From assembly GCF_003143935.1 (NCBI RefSeq), contig NZ_QFRX01000001.1:4382228-4446227 (forward strand): a stretch of 64,000 nt of DNA, given 5' to 3'. The stretch comes from Streptomyces sp. Act143. GTDB lineage: Bacteria; Actinomycetota; Actinomycetes; Streptomycetales; Streptomycetaceae. Made by a program: the position numbers and the translations under genes. Below the pieces are notes generated by a model, which worked only from the letters and a program-made list of their open reading frames with translations, ran no database searches and had not been told where the DNA came from. Shown here piece by piece: positions 31,525-40,608 of the stretch. Each line of letters opens with the position of its first letter. Position 1 is the first letter of the stretch.

Positions 31525-32061
31525 TCAGCTCACACCCCCACTGCCTGCGCCGGGTCTGGGATGGTCGCCGCCGCGGATCTGGTCGACGGCGTGGGCCAGC
31601 AGGGGCTCCAGGACGGCCAGCCCGTCCTTCACCCCGCCGGTGGAACCCGGCAGGTTGACGATCAGCGTCCGTCCCGCCACCCCGGCCAGCCCTCGCGAGA
31701 GCGCCGCGGTCGGCACCTTCTCCCGTCCGAACGCCCGGATGGCCTCGGCGATGCCCGGCACCTCGTGGTCGATCACCTTGCGGGTGGCCTCGGGGGTGCG
31801 GTCGGTGGGCGAGATGCCGGTACCGCCGGTGGTGACGACTGCGTCGTATCCCGCCTCCACGGCCGCGCGCAGGGCCGCTTCCACGGGATCGCCGTCGGGC
31901 ACCACCTGGGGCCCCTCGACGGCGAAGCCGAAGCCCTTCAGCCCCTCGGCGACAAGGGGGCCGCCTTTGTCCTCGTAGACGCCGGCGGCAGCACGGTTGG
32001 AGGCGGTCACGACCAGCGCGCGATACGGCGCACGCGCGGCGTCCTGCGCCCCGGCGCTCAC
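31525..32061 (-). CDS. mogA: Molybdopterin adenylyltransferase (MogA/MoaB family)
   Basis: A 178-aa MoCF-fold protein that adenylylates molybdopterin before molybdate insertion. The binding-site motif is VVTTGGTGISPTDRTPEAT (residues about 77-95), followed by VPGIAEAIR and NLPGSTGGVKDGL. GTG at 32061 overlaps the moaC stop by GTGA, so moaC and mogA are co-translated. The adjacent moeA-like gene completes the late cofactor pathway. Confidence 0.9.
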   Translation of the reverse strand: MSAGAQDAARAPYRALVVTASNRAAAGVYEDKGGPLVAEGLKGFGFAVEGPQVVPDGDPVEAALRAAVEAGYDAVVTTGGTGISPTDRTPEATRKVIDHEVPGIAEAIRAFGREKVPTAALSRGLAGVAGRTLIVNLPGSTGGVKDGLAVLEPLLAHAVDQIRGGDHPRPGAGSGGVS

Positions 32062-32537
32062 GCCCGGCTCCAGTCGCCCGACTTGCCGCCCGTCTTCTCC
32101 TCCACGCGCACGTCCGTGATGACCGCTCCCTTGTCGACCGCCTTGACCATGTCGATCACGGTGAGCGCGGCGACGGAGACCGCGGTGAGGGCCTCCATCT
32201 CGACGCCCGTGCGGTCCGTCGTCTTGACGGTGGCGAGGATCTCCACGGCGTCGTCCGCGACCGACAGATCCAGTTTCACACCGGACACCGCCAACGGGTG
32301 GCACAGCGGAATCAGATCCGGGGTGCGCTTGGCACCCATGATCCCCGCGATCCGCGCGGTGGCGAGGGCGTCACCCTTGGGGACCCCCTCGCCGCGCAGC
32401 AGCTCGATCACGCGGGGCGAGACGAGAACGCGCCCGCTGGCACGGGCGGTGCGCGCGGTCACGTCCTTCTCGGATACGTCGACCATGCGGGCGGCGCCCG
32501 CCTCGTCGATGTGCGTCAGTCGGTCCTGCGTACTCAT
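32058..32537 (-). CDS. moaC: Cyclic pyranopterin monophosphate synthase MoaC
   Basis: A 159-aa MoaC, catalysing the second step of molybdenum cofactor synthesis. The signatures LTHIDEAGAARMVDVSEKDVT at the N-terminus, AGIMGAKRTPDLIPLCHPL (active-site Lys and His) and VEMEALTAVSVAALTVIDMVKA are all present. ATG at 32537 has a weak GGGAG 11 nt upstream. It lies 85 nt downstream of moeA and overlaps mogA. Confidence 0.95.
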   Translation of the reverse strand: MSTQDRLTHIDEAGAARMVDVSEKDVTARTARASGRVLVSPRVIELLRGEGVPKGDALATARIAGIMGAKRTPDLIPLCHPLAVSGVKLDLSVADDAVEILATVKTTDRTGVEMEALTAVSVAALTVIDMVKAVDKGAVITDVRVEEKTGGKSGDWSRA

Positions 32538-32622
32538 GCTGTGTGGCGCTCCCGGTCTCGGCCCTCCGCGATGCGGCGCACGGGCCTGCTGTGCGCGACA
32601 CGGTACCGCCAACCAGGCGCAC

Positions 32623-33945
32623 TCAGCCGAGCAGGACCACCTCGACCTCGGTGCCGGGCTGGACGCTCTCCACGTCCTCCGGGACGACGATCAACGCGTC
32701 CGCGTGCGCGAGGGCCGCGACCAGGTGCGAGCCGGCGCCGCCGACCGGGGTCACCGTGCCGTCGGCGTACGTCCCGCGCAGGAACTGCCTGCGTCCCTTC
32801 GGCGAGGTCAGCGCCTTGTCGGCGGTCAGCTTCGCGCGTGTGCGCGGCCGGTGGACGTCGTCCAGGCCCATGAGGGTGCGGATCGCGGGGCGCACGAACA
32901 GCTCGAAGGAGACGTACGACGACACCGGGTTGCCGGGGAGGGCGAGCAGCGGAGTGTGGTCGGGGCCGATGGAGCCGAAGCCCTGGGGCTTGCCGGGTTG
33001 CATGGCGAGCTTGCGGAAGTCGATGCCGCTGCCGGCCTCGTCCTCGTCTGCGACGTGCGAGAGGGCCTCCTTGACGACGTCGTACGCCCCGACGCTCACG
33101 CCGCCCGTGGTGACCATGAGGTCGGCACGGACGAGCTGGTCCTCGATGGTGTCGCGGAGGGTCTCGGCGTCGTCGGCGACGGCTCCCACGCGGTAGGCGA
33201 TGGCGCCCGCGTCACGGGCGGCGGCGGTGAGGGCGAAGCTGTTGGAGTCGTAGATCTGGCCGCTGCCCAGGTCCTCGTCGGGCTGGACGAGTTCGCTCCC
33301 GGTGGACATGACGACCACGCGCGGGCGCGGGCGCACGCGCACGGTGCCGCGGCCGATCGCGGCGAGCAGGGCGATCTGCGGCGGGCCGAGGACCGTACCG
33401 GCCTCGAGGGCGCGGTCGCCTGCCTTCACGTCGCTGCCCGTGGCGCGTACGTGCGCGCGTGCCTCGGCCGGCCGGTAGACGTGCACATGCCCTTCGGCGC
33501 CCTCGGGGGACAGCGCGCGGGCGCGCATCCCGGTCACGGGCCCCTCGCCGAGGCCTCCGTCGGTCCACTCGACGGGGACGACGGTCTCGGCGCCGGGCGG
33601 CAGGGGGGCGCCCGTCATGATGCGGGCGGCCTGGCCGGGGCCCACGTGGAGCAGGTCGGCCTGGCCCGCGGCGACGTCCCCGACGACGTCCAGGACGGCG
33701 GGGAACTCCTCGCTCGCGCCCCCGACATCCGCGACCCGCACCGCGTACCCGTCCATGGAGCTGTTGTCGAACGGTGGCAGTGAGACCGGCACCGTGACGT
33801 CCTCGACCAGGACACAGCCCTGGGCGTCGAGGAGTTGCAGCTCGATGGGTTCGAGGGGACGGACGGTCGCGAGAATGTCCTCCAGGTGTTCGTCCACCGA
33901 CCAGAGGTGGTCCTGGCCGGTGGTGCGGGGCGCGGCGTTGCTCAA
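32623..33945 (-). CDS. moeA: MoeA/gephyrin-like protein (molybdopterin molybdotransferase or Glp)
   Basis: A 440-aa MoeA: domain I/II with MDGYAVR and ARIMTGAPLPPGAETVVP, domain III with VVVMSTGSEL, VTTGGVSVGAYDVV and KLAMQPGKPQGF, LALPGNPVSSYVSFELFVRP, and domain IV. Catalytic-type residues are kept, so molybdate insertion is plausible. However, its location with sepX, the GNAT and galU matches the actinobacterial Glp that binds FtsZ and GlpR/SepX. One protein may do both. TTG at 33945 uses GAGGAG inside the galU 3' end, 11 nt upstream, indicating coupling to galU (5-nt gap). Confidence 0.88.
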   Translation of the reverse strand: MSNAAPRTTGQDHLWSVDEHLEDILATVRPLEPIELQLLDAQGCVLVEDVTVPVSLPPFDNSSMDGYAVRVADVGGASEEFPAVLDVVGDVAAGQADLLHVGPGQAARIMTGAPLPPGAETVVPVEWTDGGLGEGPVTGMRARALSPEGAEGHVHVYRPAEARAHVRATGSDVKAGDRALEAGTVLGPPQIALLAAIGRGTVRVRPRPRVVVMSTGSELVQPDEDLGSGQIYDSNSFALTAAARDAGAIAYRVGAVADDAETLRDTIEDQLVRADLMVTTGGVSVGAYDVVKEALSHVADEDEAGSGIDFRKLAMQPGKPQGFGSIGPDHTPLLALPGNPVSSYVSFELFVRPAIRTLMGLDDVHRPRTRAKLTADKALTSPKGRRQFLRGTYADGTVTPVGGAGSHLVAALAHADALIVVPEDVESVQPGTEVEVVLLG

Positions 33946-33950
33946 CGTTG

Positions 33951-34853
33951 CTACATCTCCTCGGCTACGTAACTGCGAAGCCAGGTCCGGAAGTCCGGGC
34001 CCAGGTCTTCACGTTCGCACGCGAGTCTGACAATGGCACGCAGATAGTCGCCACGGTCGCCGGTGTCATAGCGGCGGCCCTTGAAGACGACGCCGTGCAC
34101 GGGGCCGCCGACCTTCTCGTCCGCCGCGAGCTGCTGGAGGGCGTCGGTGAGCTGGATCTCACCGCCGCGGCCGGGCTCGGTCTTGCGCAGTATGTCGAAG
34201 ATGTGGGGGTCGAGTACGTAGCGGCCGATGATCGCGTAGTTGGACGGGGCGTCGGCGACGGAGGGCTTCTCGACCAGGTCGTGGACCTTGACCACGTCAC
34301 CGTCGTCGGTCGGGTCCACGGCCGCGCAGCCGTAGAGGTGGATCTGCTCGGGAGCGACCTCCATGAGGGCGATGACGCTGCCGCCGTGCTGCTCCTGGAC
34401 CTCGACCATGCGCTGGAGCAGCGGGTCGCGCGGGTCGATCAGGTCGTCGCCGAGGAGGACCGCGAAGGGCTCGCGCCCGACGTGCGGGGCGGCGCACAGG
34501 ACGGCGTGGCCGAGGCCCTTGGGGTCGCCCTGGCGGACGTAGTGCATGGTGGCGAGGTCACTGGACTCCTGCACCTTCGCGAGCCGTTCGGCGTCGCCCT
34601 TCTTCCCCAGGGCGGATTCCAGCTCGTAGTTGCGGTCGAAGTGGTCCTCGAGGGGGCGCTTGTTGCGGCCCGTGACCATGAGGACGTCGTCGAGGCCCGC
34701 GGAGACGGCCTCCTCGACCACGTACTGGATCGCTGGCTTGTCGACGACCGGCAGCATCTCCTTGGGAGTGGCCTTGGTGGCCGGCAGGAACCGGGTACCG
34801 AGGCCAGCTGCTGGGATGACAGCCTTGCTGATCCGAGGGTGCGACTGAGTCAT
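33951..34853 (-). CDS. galU: UTP-glucose-1-phosphate uridylyltransferase
   Basis: A 300-aa GalU making UDP-glucose for glycogen, trehalose and wall polymers. It shows AVIPAAGLGTRFLPATKATPKEMLPVVDKPAIQYVVEEA (N-terminal nucleotide and Mg site, residues about 11-49), GLGHAVLCA, VLLGDDL, and VEKP with GGEIQLTDA. ATG at 34853 follows TAAGGT by 7 nt, a leaderless pattern. The gene is first of a run galU-moeA-moaC-mogA and is divergent from the 5-FTHF cyclo-ligase gene. Confidence 0.95.
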   Translation of the reverse strand: MTQSHPRISKAVIPAAGLGTRFLPATKATPKEMLPVVDKPAIQYVVEEAVSAGLDDVLMVTGRNKRPLEDHFDRNYELESALGKKGDAERLAKVQESSDLATMHYVRQGDPKGLGHAVLCAAPHVGREPFAVLLGDDLIDPRDPLLQRMVEVQEQHGGSVIALMEVAPEQIHLYGCAAVDPTDDGDVVKVHDLVEKPSVADAPSNYAIIGRYVLDPHIFDILRKTEPGRGGEIQLTDALQQLAADEKVGGPVHGVVFKGRRYDTGDRGDYLRAIVRLACEREDLGPDFRTWLRSYVAEEM

Positions 34854-34946
34854 GCCCGCAACCTTATCCGGTGCCTTTGCAGGGAATCTGAGGCTCCGGT
34901 TAATTAGCTCTGATATGAGCGTATTGAAGGGATACGGGAGCGACCT

Positions 34947-35585
34947 TTGAGTCACATCGGACGTTCTGGCGAGCCTGACAAACGAATGTTGCGGCGAGAG
35001 TTCCTCATGGTGAGGAGCAGGTTGACAGCCGATGACGTGCGAGGGGCCGCAGGCGCGCTGGCGAAACAGGCGCTGGAGCTGCCCGAACTGACGCAGGCGC
35101 GCACGGTGGCGGCGTACGTCTCGGTGGGGAACGAGCCTGGCACACTCACGCTCCTGGACGCGCTGCGCGCGCGGGGCGTGCACGTCCTGCTTCCCGCCCT
35201 CCTGCCCGACAACGACCTGGACTGGGGCGCGTATGCGGGCGAGGGCTCCCTCGCCCGGATTCAGCACGGCGGGAAGATGGCCCTCTTCGAGCCCGCGGGC
35301 GAACGCCTGGGCCCCGATGCCGTGACCGCCGCCGACGTGGTGCTGCTCCCCGGCCTCGCGGTCGACGCGCGCGGCATGCGGCTGGGGCGCGGCGGAGGAT
35401 CATACGACCGCGTGCTCGCGCGCCTGGAGCGCGCCGGTGCTCATCCCGCGCTGGTGGTGCTGCTCTACGACTCCGAGGTCGTCGAGCGCGTCCCGGAGGA
35501 GGCGCACGACCGACCGGTGGACGCGGTGGTGACGCCGTCGGGCGTGCGCCGCTTCCGCGGTGACGCGCGGGCGGCGGATCGCTGA
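34947..35585 (+). CDS. 5-formyltetrahydrofolate cyclo-ligase
   Basis: A 212-aa enzyme converting 5-formyl-THF to 5,10-methenyl-THF with ATP. The Lys/Arg-rich N-terminal LRREFLMVRSRL helix, YVSVGNEPGTLTLLDALRARG, and the C-terminal ATP/Mg signature LLPGLAVDARGMRLGRGGGSYDR, positions about 138-160, are typical. TTG at 34947 has GGGAG seven bases upstream and is preferred; ATG at 34986 would still keep the family core. Confidence 0.9.
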   Translation: MSHIGRSGEPDKRMLRREFLMVRSRLTADDVRGAAGALAKQALELPELTQARTVAAYVSVGNEPGTLTLLDALRARGVHVLLPALLPDNDLDWGAYAGEGSLARIQHGGKMALFEPAGERLGPDAVTAADVVLLPGLAVDARGMRLGRGGGSYDRVLARLERAGAHPALVVLLYDSEVVERVPEEAHDRPVDAVVTPSGVRRFRGDARAADR

Positions 35586-35649
35586 ACACGCAGGAGGCGT
35601 GCGGCGTTTGTTCGCGCTCTGGCGCCTCGCGCCCCGCCGGGGGCACACG

Positions 35650-35683
35650 AAGGGCCCGTACACGCACGCGTGCACGGGCCCTT
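35650..35683. terminator. Terminator between convergent genes
   Basis: AAGGGCCCGT (35650-35659) pairs with ACGGGCCCTT (35674-35683), with a further CACGC/GCGTG stem inside. It lies between the cyclo-ligase and the penicillin-acylase gene. A/T tracts flank the base, so it can serve both strands. Confidence 0.85.
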
Positions 35684-35717
35684 CGACCATCTGTGTTTAC
35701 CTGCTGCGTTCAGCAGG

Positions 35718-38477
35718 TCACGGCTTGAGCACCAGTGTGTCGCTCGTGCTCTTGTCGACCGCATCCTTCGTGAAGGACCAGTCCAGCAGCTCGCCCTTGA
35801 CCCACTTGCTCGTCTGGTCGGTGTAGTGGGCGCTGTAGGCGTGGCCGGAGGCACCGGTGAGGTTGATCCACTTCGACTTGTCGAGGTCGCCGAGGTTGAC
35901 CACCATCCGCATCGACGGCACCCAGACGACGCCGTAGCCGCCGGCGGCGTTCCAGCCGGTCGCGTTGACCGTCGCCTCGCCGCCACTGAGCTTCCAGGGG
36001 CCGCGGTTGAGCATGTACTGCAGGAAGCCGGGGCCCTCGGTGCCGAGGGTCTGGTTCTTCAGGAACAGGCGGTGCAGCCGGCCCCAGCTCCAGGTGTCGA
36101 TGTCCTTGCCGAGCTTGGCGGTCAGCTCCCAGCGGGCGTCGATCATGGCCCGCTTGAACAGCTGATCGCGGTTCTCCGCCTTGGGGCGGTCGCCCACGCC
36201 GGCCGGGGTCTTCCACCAGTCGCTGTCCTCGTCGTCCATGAGGGTGCGCACGACCTCGAACCAGCGGTCGCCGCCGTCCGGCTGCGCCTGGTCCGGGTCG
36301 CGCTGACCGCACTCGCGCACCTTGGTCTCCTCGTCCAACGGGCCGGTGCTGTCGGCCTTCTCGACCCACAGGCACTGGCCCTCGACACGGAGCTCCTTGG
36401 GCAGCTTGTTGCCGAAGGCGAGCTTGAGGATGTTGCGCCAGACCGCGTTGAAGTAGGCGGCGGCCGCGGAGTCGGCGTCCTGGGTGTAGTCCCAGCCCTC
36501 CAGCAGCTTCTGCGCCTCGCGGACGTCCTTGTCGTCGATGTCGATCTTCAGCAGTGTCGGCACGAGCAGCTTGGCGATCTCACTGCTGTTGTCGACCTGC
36601 ATCTGCCGCATGTCGTCGGTCGAGATCTTGCCGCCGTCGTCGATCTTCGACTGGATCAGGTCGGTGATCCGCTGGCTCCGGGTGCCGTAGCCCCAGTCCG
36701 TGGTGAGCGTGTAGGGGTACTTGTCCGGGTCGACCACGGCCTGGTTGGCGGTGACGATGTAGCCGCGCGACGGGTTGTACTCGTAGGGCAGTTCGTCCTG
36801 CTGGATCCAGCCGGCCCAGCGGTACTTGGGGTCCCAGCCGGGCGCCGGGATCGAGCCGTCGTCGCCCTTCGCGCGCGTGGGGATCCTTCCGGGCAGCGTG
36901 TAGCCGATGTTCTTGCTGTCGGCGTAGACCAGGTTCTGCGACGGCACCTCGAACAGGGCGGCCGCGGCACGGAAGTCTTCCCAGTTCGCCGCCTTGTCCA
37001 TGGCGAAGACGGCGTCCATGGTGGTGCCCGCCTGGAGGGCAGTCCAGCGCAGGGCGACGCCGTAGCCGTCGCCGCGGTCGGGTGCGGCGGCGTCGACGGT
37101 GGCCTTCTTGCCGACCTTGACGAGTTCGTCGTCACGGTCGGACAGCAGCGGCATTCCGTCCTTGGTCTCGCGGACGACGATCGTCTTGGACTTGCCGCCG
37201 GCGACCTTGATGGTCTCCTCACGCGTGGTGAAGGGCACCGTCTTGTCGTCGTACAGGTAGCCGTTGCCGCTGAGCTTCTCCAGGTAGAGGTCGGTGACGT
37301 CCACACCGGAGTTGGTCATGCCCCAGGCGATGGTCGCGTTGTGGCCGATGACGACGCCGGGCATGCCCGCGAAGGTGTAACCGCTGACGTCGTACTGGCA
37401 CTTGCTGGAGACGGTGCGGCAGTGCAGGCCCATCTGGTACCAGACGGACGGCAGCGAGGCCGACAAGTGCGGGTCGTTGGCCAGCAGCGGGCTGCCGGTG
37501 ATCGTGTACTTGCCGGAGACGACCCAGGAGTTGGAGCCGATGCCGTTGCCGTTCACGCCGACGGCCGCGGGGACGTCGTCCAGGACGTCCTGGAGGCCCG
37601 CCAGCTGGCTCTGGAGGGCCGCGGAGGCCGAGGAGGTGCCGCCGGTGCCCGTCGCGCCGCCCGTGGAGCCTGAGGCGGATGTGGAGCCGTCCTGCTCGAA
37701 CGTCTGGGTGAGCTCGTTGTACTGGCCCTCCTGGACGATCGCCTTGTTGCGGTTGTACGGGTAGTCCGGGTACAGGTCGGCGATCTGCTTGGGGCCGAGA
37801 CGGCTGGTCATCAGGGCGCGGTCGATCTCGTCCTGCATGTTGCCGCGCAGGTCCCAGGCCATCGCCTTCAGCCAGGAGACGGAGTCGACCGGGGTCCACT
37901 GCTCCGGCTTGTAGTCGTTGGAGAAGCCGAGCGCGGCGTACTCCAGCGAGATCTCCTTGCCGTCCTTGCCCTCCAGGTAGGCGTTGACTCCCTTGGCGTA
38001 CGCCTGGAGGTACTTCTTGGTGGAGGCCGACAGCTTGGTGTCGTACTCCTTCTTCGCGACGCGGTCCCAGCCCAGGGTGCGCAGGAACTCGTCGTTCTTG
38101 ACCTGGCCCTTGCCGAACATCTCCGACAGGCGCCCGGACGTCATGTGGCGGCGCACGTCCATCTCGTAGAACCGGTCCTGCGCCTGGACGTAGCCCTGCG
38201 CCATGAACAGGTCCTCGTCGGTGGAGGCGTAGATCTGCGGGATGCCGTAGCCGTCACGCTTCACATCCACCGGTCCCGACAGGCCGTCGAGCGTGATCGA
38301 GCCCTTGGTCTGCGGGAGGGAGGCACGGACGGTGCTGATGGTCCAGTACGCCCCGTAGGCGACGCCACCGATGATGGCCAGGACCAGGACGAGGACGATC
38401 AGACGGGCTTTGCGCCCCTTTTTCCTGCCGGACTTGCCGGGCTTCTGACCCGATGAGGCGGTGGTGTTGGGGGGCAT
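35718..38477 (-). CDS. Penicillin acylase family Ntn-hydrolase, membrane anchored
   Basis: A 919-aa precursor of the penicillin amidase/acyl-homoserine-lactone acylase superfamily. A Lys/Arg-rich cytoplasmic N-terminus and one TM (residues about 25-47) anchor it outside the cell. The alpha-chain region with DGYGIPQIYASTDEDLFMAQGYVQAQDRFYEM, positions about 75-106, precedes a Ser/Gly/Thr-rich spacer (about 268-290). The autocatalytic cleavage site GIG-Ser315-NSW then starts the beta chain. GHNATIAWGMTN and WNAAGGYG are family motifs. ATG at 38477 with AAGGA six bases upstream is preferred over an upstream TTG. Natural substrates may be N-acyl amides; quorum quenching is possible but unproven. 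Confidence 0.9.
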   Translation of the reverse strand: MPPNTTASSGQKPGKSGRKKGRKARLIVLVLVLAIIGGVAYGAYWTISTVRASLPQTKGSITLDGLSGPVDVKRDGYGIPQIYASTDEDLFMAQGYVQAQDRFYEMDVRRHMTSGRLSEMFGKGQVKNDEFLRTLGWDRVAKKEYDTKLSASTKKYLQAYAKGVNAYLEGKDGKEISLEYAALGFSNDYKPEQWTPVDSVSWLKAMAWDLRGNMQDEIDRALMTSRLGPKQIADLYPDYPYNRNKAIVQEGQYNELTQTFEQDGSTSASGSTGGATGTGGTSSASAALQSQLAGLQDVLDDVPAAVGVNGNGIGSNSWVVSGKYTITGSPLLANDPHLSASLPSVWYQMGLHCRTVSSKCQYDVSGYTFAGMPGVVIGHNATIAWGMTNSGVDVTDLYLEKLSGNGYLYDDKTVPFTTREETIKVAGGKSKTIVVRETKDGMPLLSDRDDELVKVGKKATVDAAAPDRGDGYGVALRWTALQAGTTMDAVFAMDKAANWEDFRAAAALFEVPSQNLVYADSKNIGYTLPGRIPTRAKGDDGSIPAPGWDPKYRWAGWIQQDELPYEYNPSRGYIVTANQAVVDPDKYPYTLTTDWGYGTRSQRITDLIQSKIDDGGKISTDDMRQMQVDNSSEIAKLLVPTLLKIDIDDKDVREAQKLLEGWDYTQDADSAAAAYFNAVWRNILKLAFGNKLPKELRVEGQCLWVEKADSTGPLDEETKVRECGQRDPDQAQPDGGDRWFEVVRTLMDDEDSDWWKTPAGVGDRPKAENRDQLFKRAMIDARWELTAKLGKDIDTWSWGRLHRLFLKNQTLGTEGPGFLQYMLNRGPWKLSGGEATVNATGWNAAGGYGVVWVPSMRMVVNLGDLDKSKWINLTGASGHAYSAHYTDQTSKWVKGELLDWSFTKDAVDKSTSDTLVLKP

Positions 38478-38623
38478 CGCTGTCCTTGCTGTCCTTACGC
38501 GAGCGGCAGGGCGGGCTGTCCTTTTGAATGAGCGCTGGAGCAACCATAGGCGCAGGGCCCTACGCCACTTGACGCGGAGTGGGGAACCCGTGCGGGCGGA
38601 CGTTCGATCTTGCCTTGAGGAGT

Positions 38624-38641
38624 GTCAAGAAATCGTCAAGA
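38624..38641. repeat. Direct repeat GTCAAGA at 11-bp spacing in a divergent promoter region
   Basis: GTCAAGA occurs at 38624-38630 and 38635-38641; on the minus strand this reads as two overlapping TTGAC -35-like elements. It lies in the 242-nt gap between the acylase and antiporter genes. The gap otherwise shows a TATGTA near 38695 and no gene. Confidence 0.45.
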
Positions 38642-38719
38642 GTTAGGTAAGGTAACGAAGTACTTGGGTGCGGAGATCTGCCGCTTCGTGTCCTATGTAC
38701 GGGAGCCCACGCGCGCGTG

Positions 38720-40264
38720 ATGCCCGTGGGCCTGGGAAGGGAACAGCCGCTGACCGTCCACGACCTCAACCAGCTCCTGCTCGTCTGCTCGCTCGTCCTG
38801 CTCGTCGCCGTCGCAGCGGTCCGGATCTCCTCGCGCAGCGGGCTCCCCAGCCTGCTCGTCTACCTGGGCATCGGCATCGCCATGGGCCAGGACGGCATCG
38901 GCGACATCAAGTTCGACAATGCCGAGCTGACACAGGTCATCGGGTACGCGGCCCTGGTCGTGATCCTGGCCGAGGGCGGCCTGGGCACGAAGTGGAAGGA
39001 GATCAAGCCCGCGCTGCCCGCCGCCTCGGCGCTGGCACTGGGCGGGGTCGCGGTGAGTGTCGGCATCACGGCGACGGCCGCGCACTACCTGGTCGGCCTG
39101 GAGTGGCGGCAGGCGCTCATCATCGGGGCGGTCGTGTCCTCCACGGACGCGGCGGCGGTCTTCTCGGTCCTGCGGAAGATCCCCCTCCCCGCGCGCGTGA
39201 CGGGCACGCTGGAGGCCGAGTCCGGCTTCAACGACGCCCCGGTCGTCATCCTGGTCGTCGCCTTCTCCACGGCGGGCCCCGTCGAGCACTGGTACGGGCT
39301 GATCGGCGAGATAGCCCTGGAGCTGGCCATCGGAGCGGCGATCGGTCTCGCGGTCGGCTGGCTGGGCTCCTGGGGGCTCAGGCATGTGGCCCTGCCCGCT
39401 TCCGGCCTCTACCCGATCGCGGTCATGGCGATCGCGGTGACGGCGTACGCGGCGGGCGCGCTGGCGCACGGCAGCGGCTTCCTCGGCGTCTACCTCGCCT
39501 CCATGGTGATGGGCAACGCCAAGCTCCCGCACTGGCCCGCCACGCGGGGATTCGCCGACGGGCTCGGCTGGATCGCCCAGATCGGCATGTTCGTCCTGCT
39601 CGGTCTGCTCGTCACCCCGCACGAACTCGGCGACGACGTATGGCCCGCGCTCGCCATCGGGCTGGTGCTGACCATGGTGGCGCGCCCGCTCAGCGTGGTG
39701 CTCTGCCTGGTGCCGTTCCGGGTGCCGTGGCAGGAGCAGACCCTCATGTCGTGGGCGGGGCTGCGCGGCGCCGTGCCCATCATCCTGGCGACGATCCCCA
39801 TGGTGAACGGCGTCGACGGCAGTCGCCGCATCTTCAACATCGTCTTCGTCCTGGTCGTCGCGTACACCCTGGTCCAGGGGCCGACGCTGCCCTGGCTCGC
39901 CCGCAAGCTCCGCCTGGGCCAGGACGCCGAGGCCGCCGACCTGGGCATCGAGTCGGCACCCCTGGAGCGGCTGCGCGGACATCTGCTGTCCGTCGCGATC
40001 CCCGAGGCCTCGAAGATGCACGGCGTCGAGGTCAACGAGCTGCGACTCCCCGCCGGGGCGGCCGTCACTCTCGTCGTTCGCGATGGAAAATCGTTTGTTC
40101 CGCTTCCCACGACGGTGCTGCGCCGCGGGGACGAACTGCTCGTGGTCACCACGGACCCGGTCCGGGACGCGGCGGAGAAACGACTGCGCGCGGTGGGTCA
40201 CGGGGGCAAACTGGCCGGATGGCTCGGGACGGACGGCACGGCGCCGGGACGCCGACCGCGCTGA
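38720..40264 (+). CDS. Cation/proton antiporter (CPA1, NhaP2-like) with C-terminal TrkA_C domain
   Basis: About 514 aa with 12-13 TMs. The transport core shows SSTDAAAVFSVLR and the key acidic ESGFNDAPVV motif of CPA1 exchangers. Residues about 415-495 form a soluble TrkA_C/RCK_C domain (ESAPLERLRGHLLSVAIPEAS... LRRGDELLVVTT) that binds small ligands, as in NhaP2-type K+(Na+)/H+ antiporters. The start is uncertain: GTG 38717/ATG 38720 have only a distant GGGAG, whereas GGGAAGGG sits 6-9 nt before an in-frame CTG at 38750 that gives the family-like LTVHDLNQLLLV. Confidence 0.88.
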   Translation: MPVGLGREQPLTVHDLNQLLLVCSLVLLVAVAAVRISSRSGLPSLLVYLGIGIAMGQDGIGDIKFDNAELTQVIGYAALVVILAEGGLGTKWKEIKPALPAASALALGGVAVSVGITATAAHYLVGLEWRQALIIGAVVSSTDAAAVFSVLRKIPLPARVTGTLEAESGFNDAPVVILVVAFSTAGPVEHWYGLIGEIALELAIGAAIGLAVGWLGSWGLRHVALPASGLYPIAVMAIAVTAYAAGALAHGSGFLGVYLASMVMGNAKLPHWPATRGFADGLGWIAQIGMFVLLGLLVTPHELGDDVWPALAIGLVLTMVARPLSVVLCLVPFRVPWQEQTLMSWAGLRGAVPIILATIPMVNGVDGSRRIFNIVFVLVVAYTLVQGPTLPWLARKLRLGQDAEAADLGIESAPLERLRGHLLSVAIPEASKMHGVEVNELRLPAGAAVTLVVRDGKSFVPLPTTVLRRGDELLVVTTDPVRDAAEKRLRAVGHGGKLAGWLGTDGTAPGRRPR

Positions 40265-40608
40265 GGGCCGCGCTCGCGTGTGCGCGGGGCGATCGGACAG
40301 GGGGCGCGCGACGCGCTTCGCCGCATTCCGTTCCGTTAAGGGCGCGTTTCCTGCAATTCACACCCTCCCCAATCGCAGGTGAACGTCCCTATGGTGCTCG
40401 TTTTCACAGGACCATCGGCCGTTGATCCCTGTACGATGAAGGCGCACTTTGATCGAACCAACTCTGCCTGACGCAGAGCTGGCGCGACCGTATGGCGGCC
40501 GGGACACCCCTCGCAGTGGGCGCCGGTATCTACCGCAGTTCCGCGCACGAGGACAGCTCTCGGCGCCCCCGCACGGGCGCGCTACCAGGCGGCAGAAAGG
40601 CACGGGCC

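Noticed and set aside
34870..34900. GGGAAT ... GTT in the galU/cyclo-ligase gap as a SigR promoter
   Set aside because: Spacer is 11 nt, not 18-19, so it cannot serve SigR.
38642..38660. TTAGGTAAGG resembling a DmdR1/IdeR iron box upstream of the antiporter
   Set aside because: Only the left half matches TTAGGTTAGGCTCACCTAA; the right half does not form the dyad.
40336..40608. Longer N-terminus of the MFS protein and minus-strand ORFs in its leader
   Set aside because: No ribosome-binding site at the upstream ATG; GTG 40609 has AAAGG at good spacing. The minus-strand frames show no family pattern.
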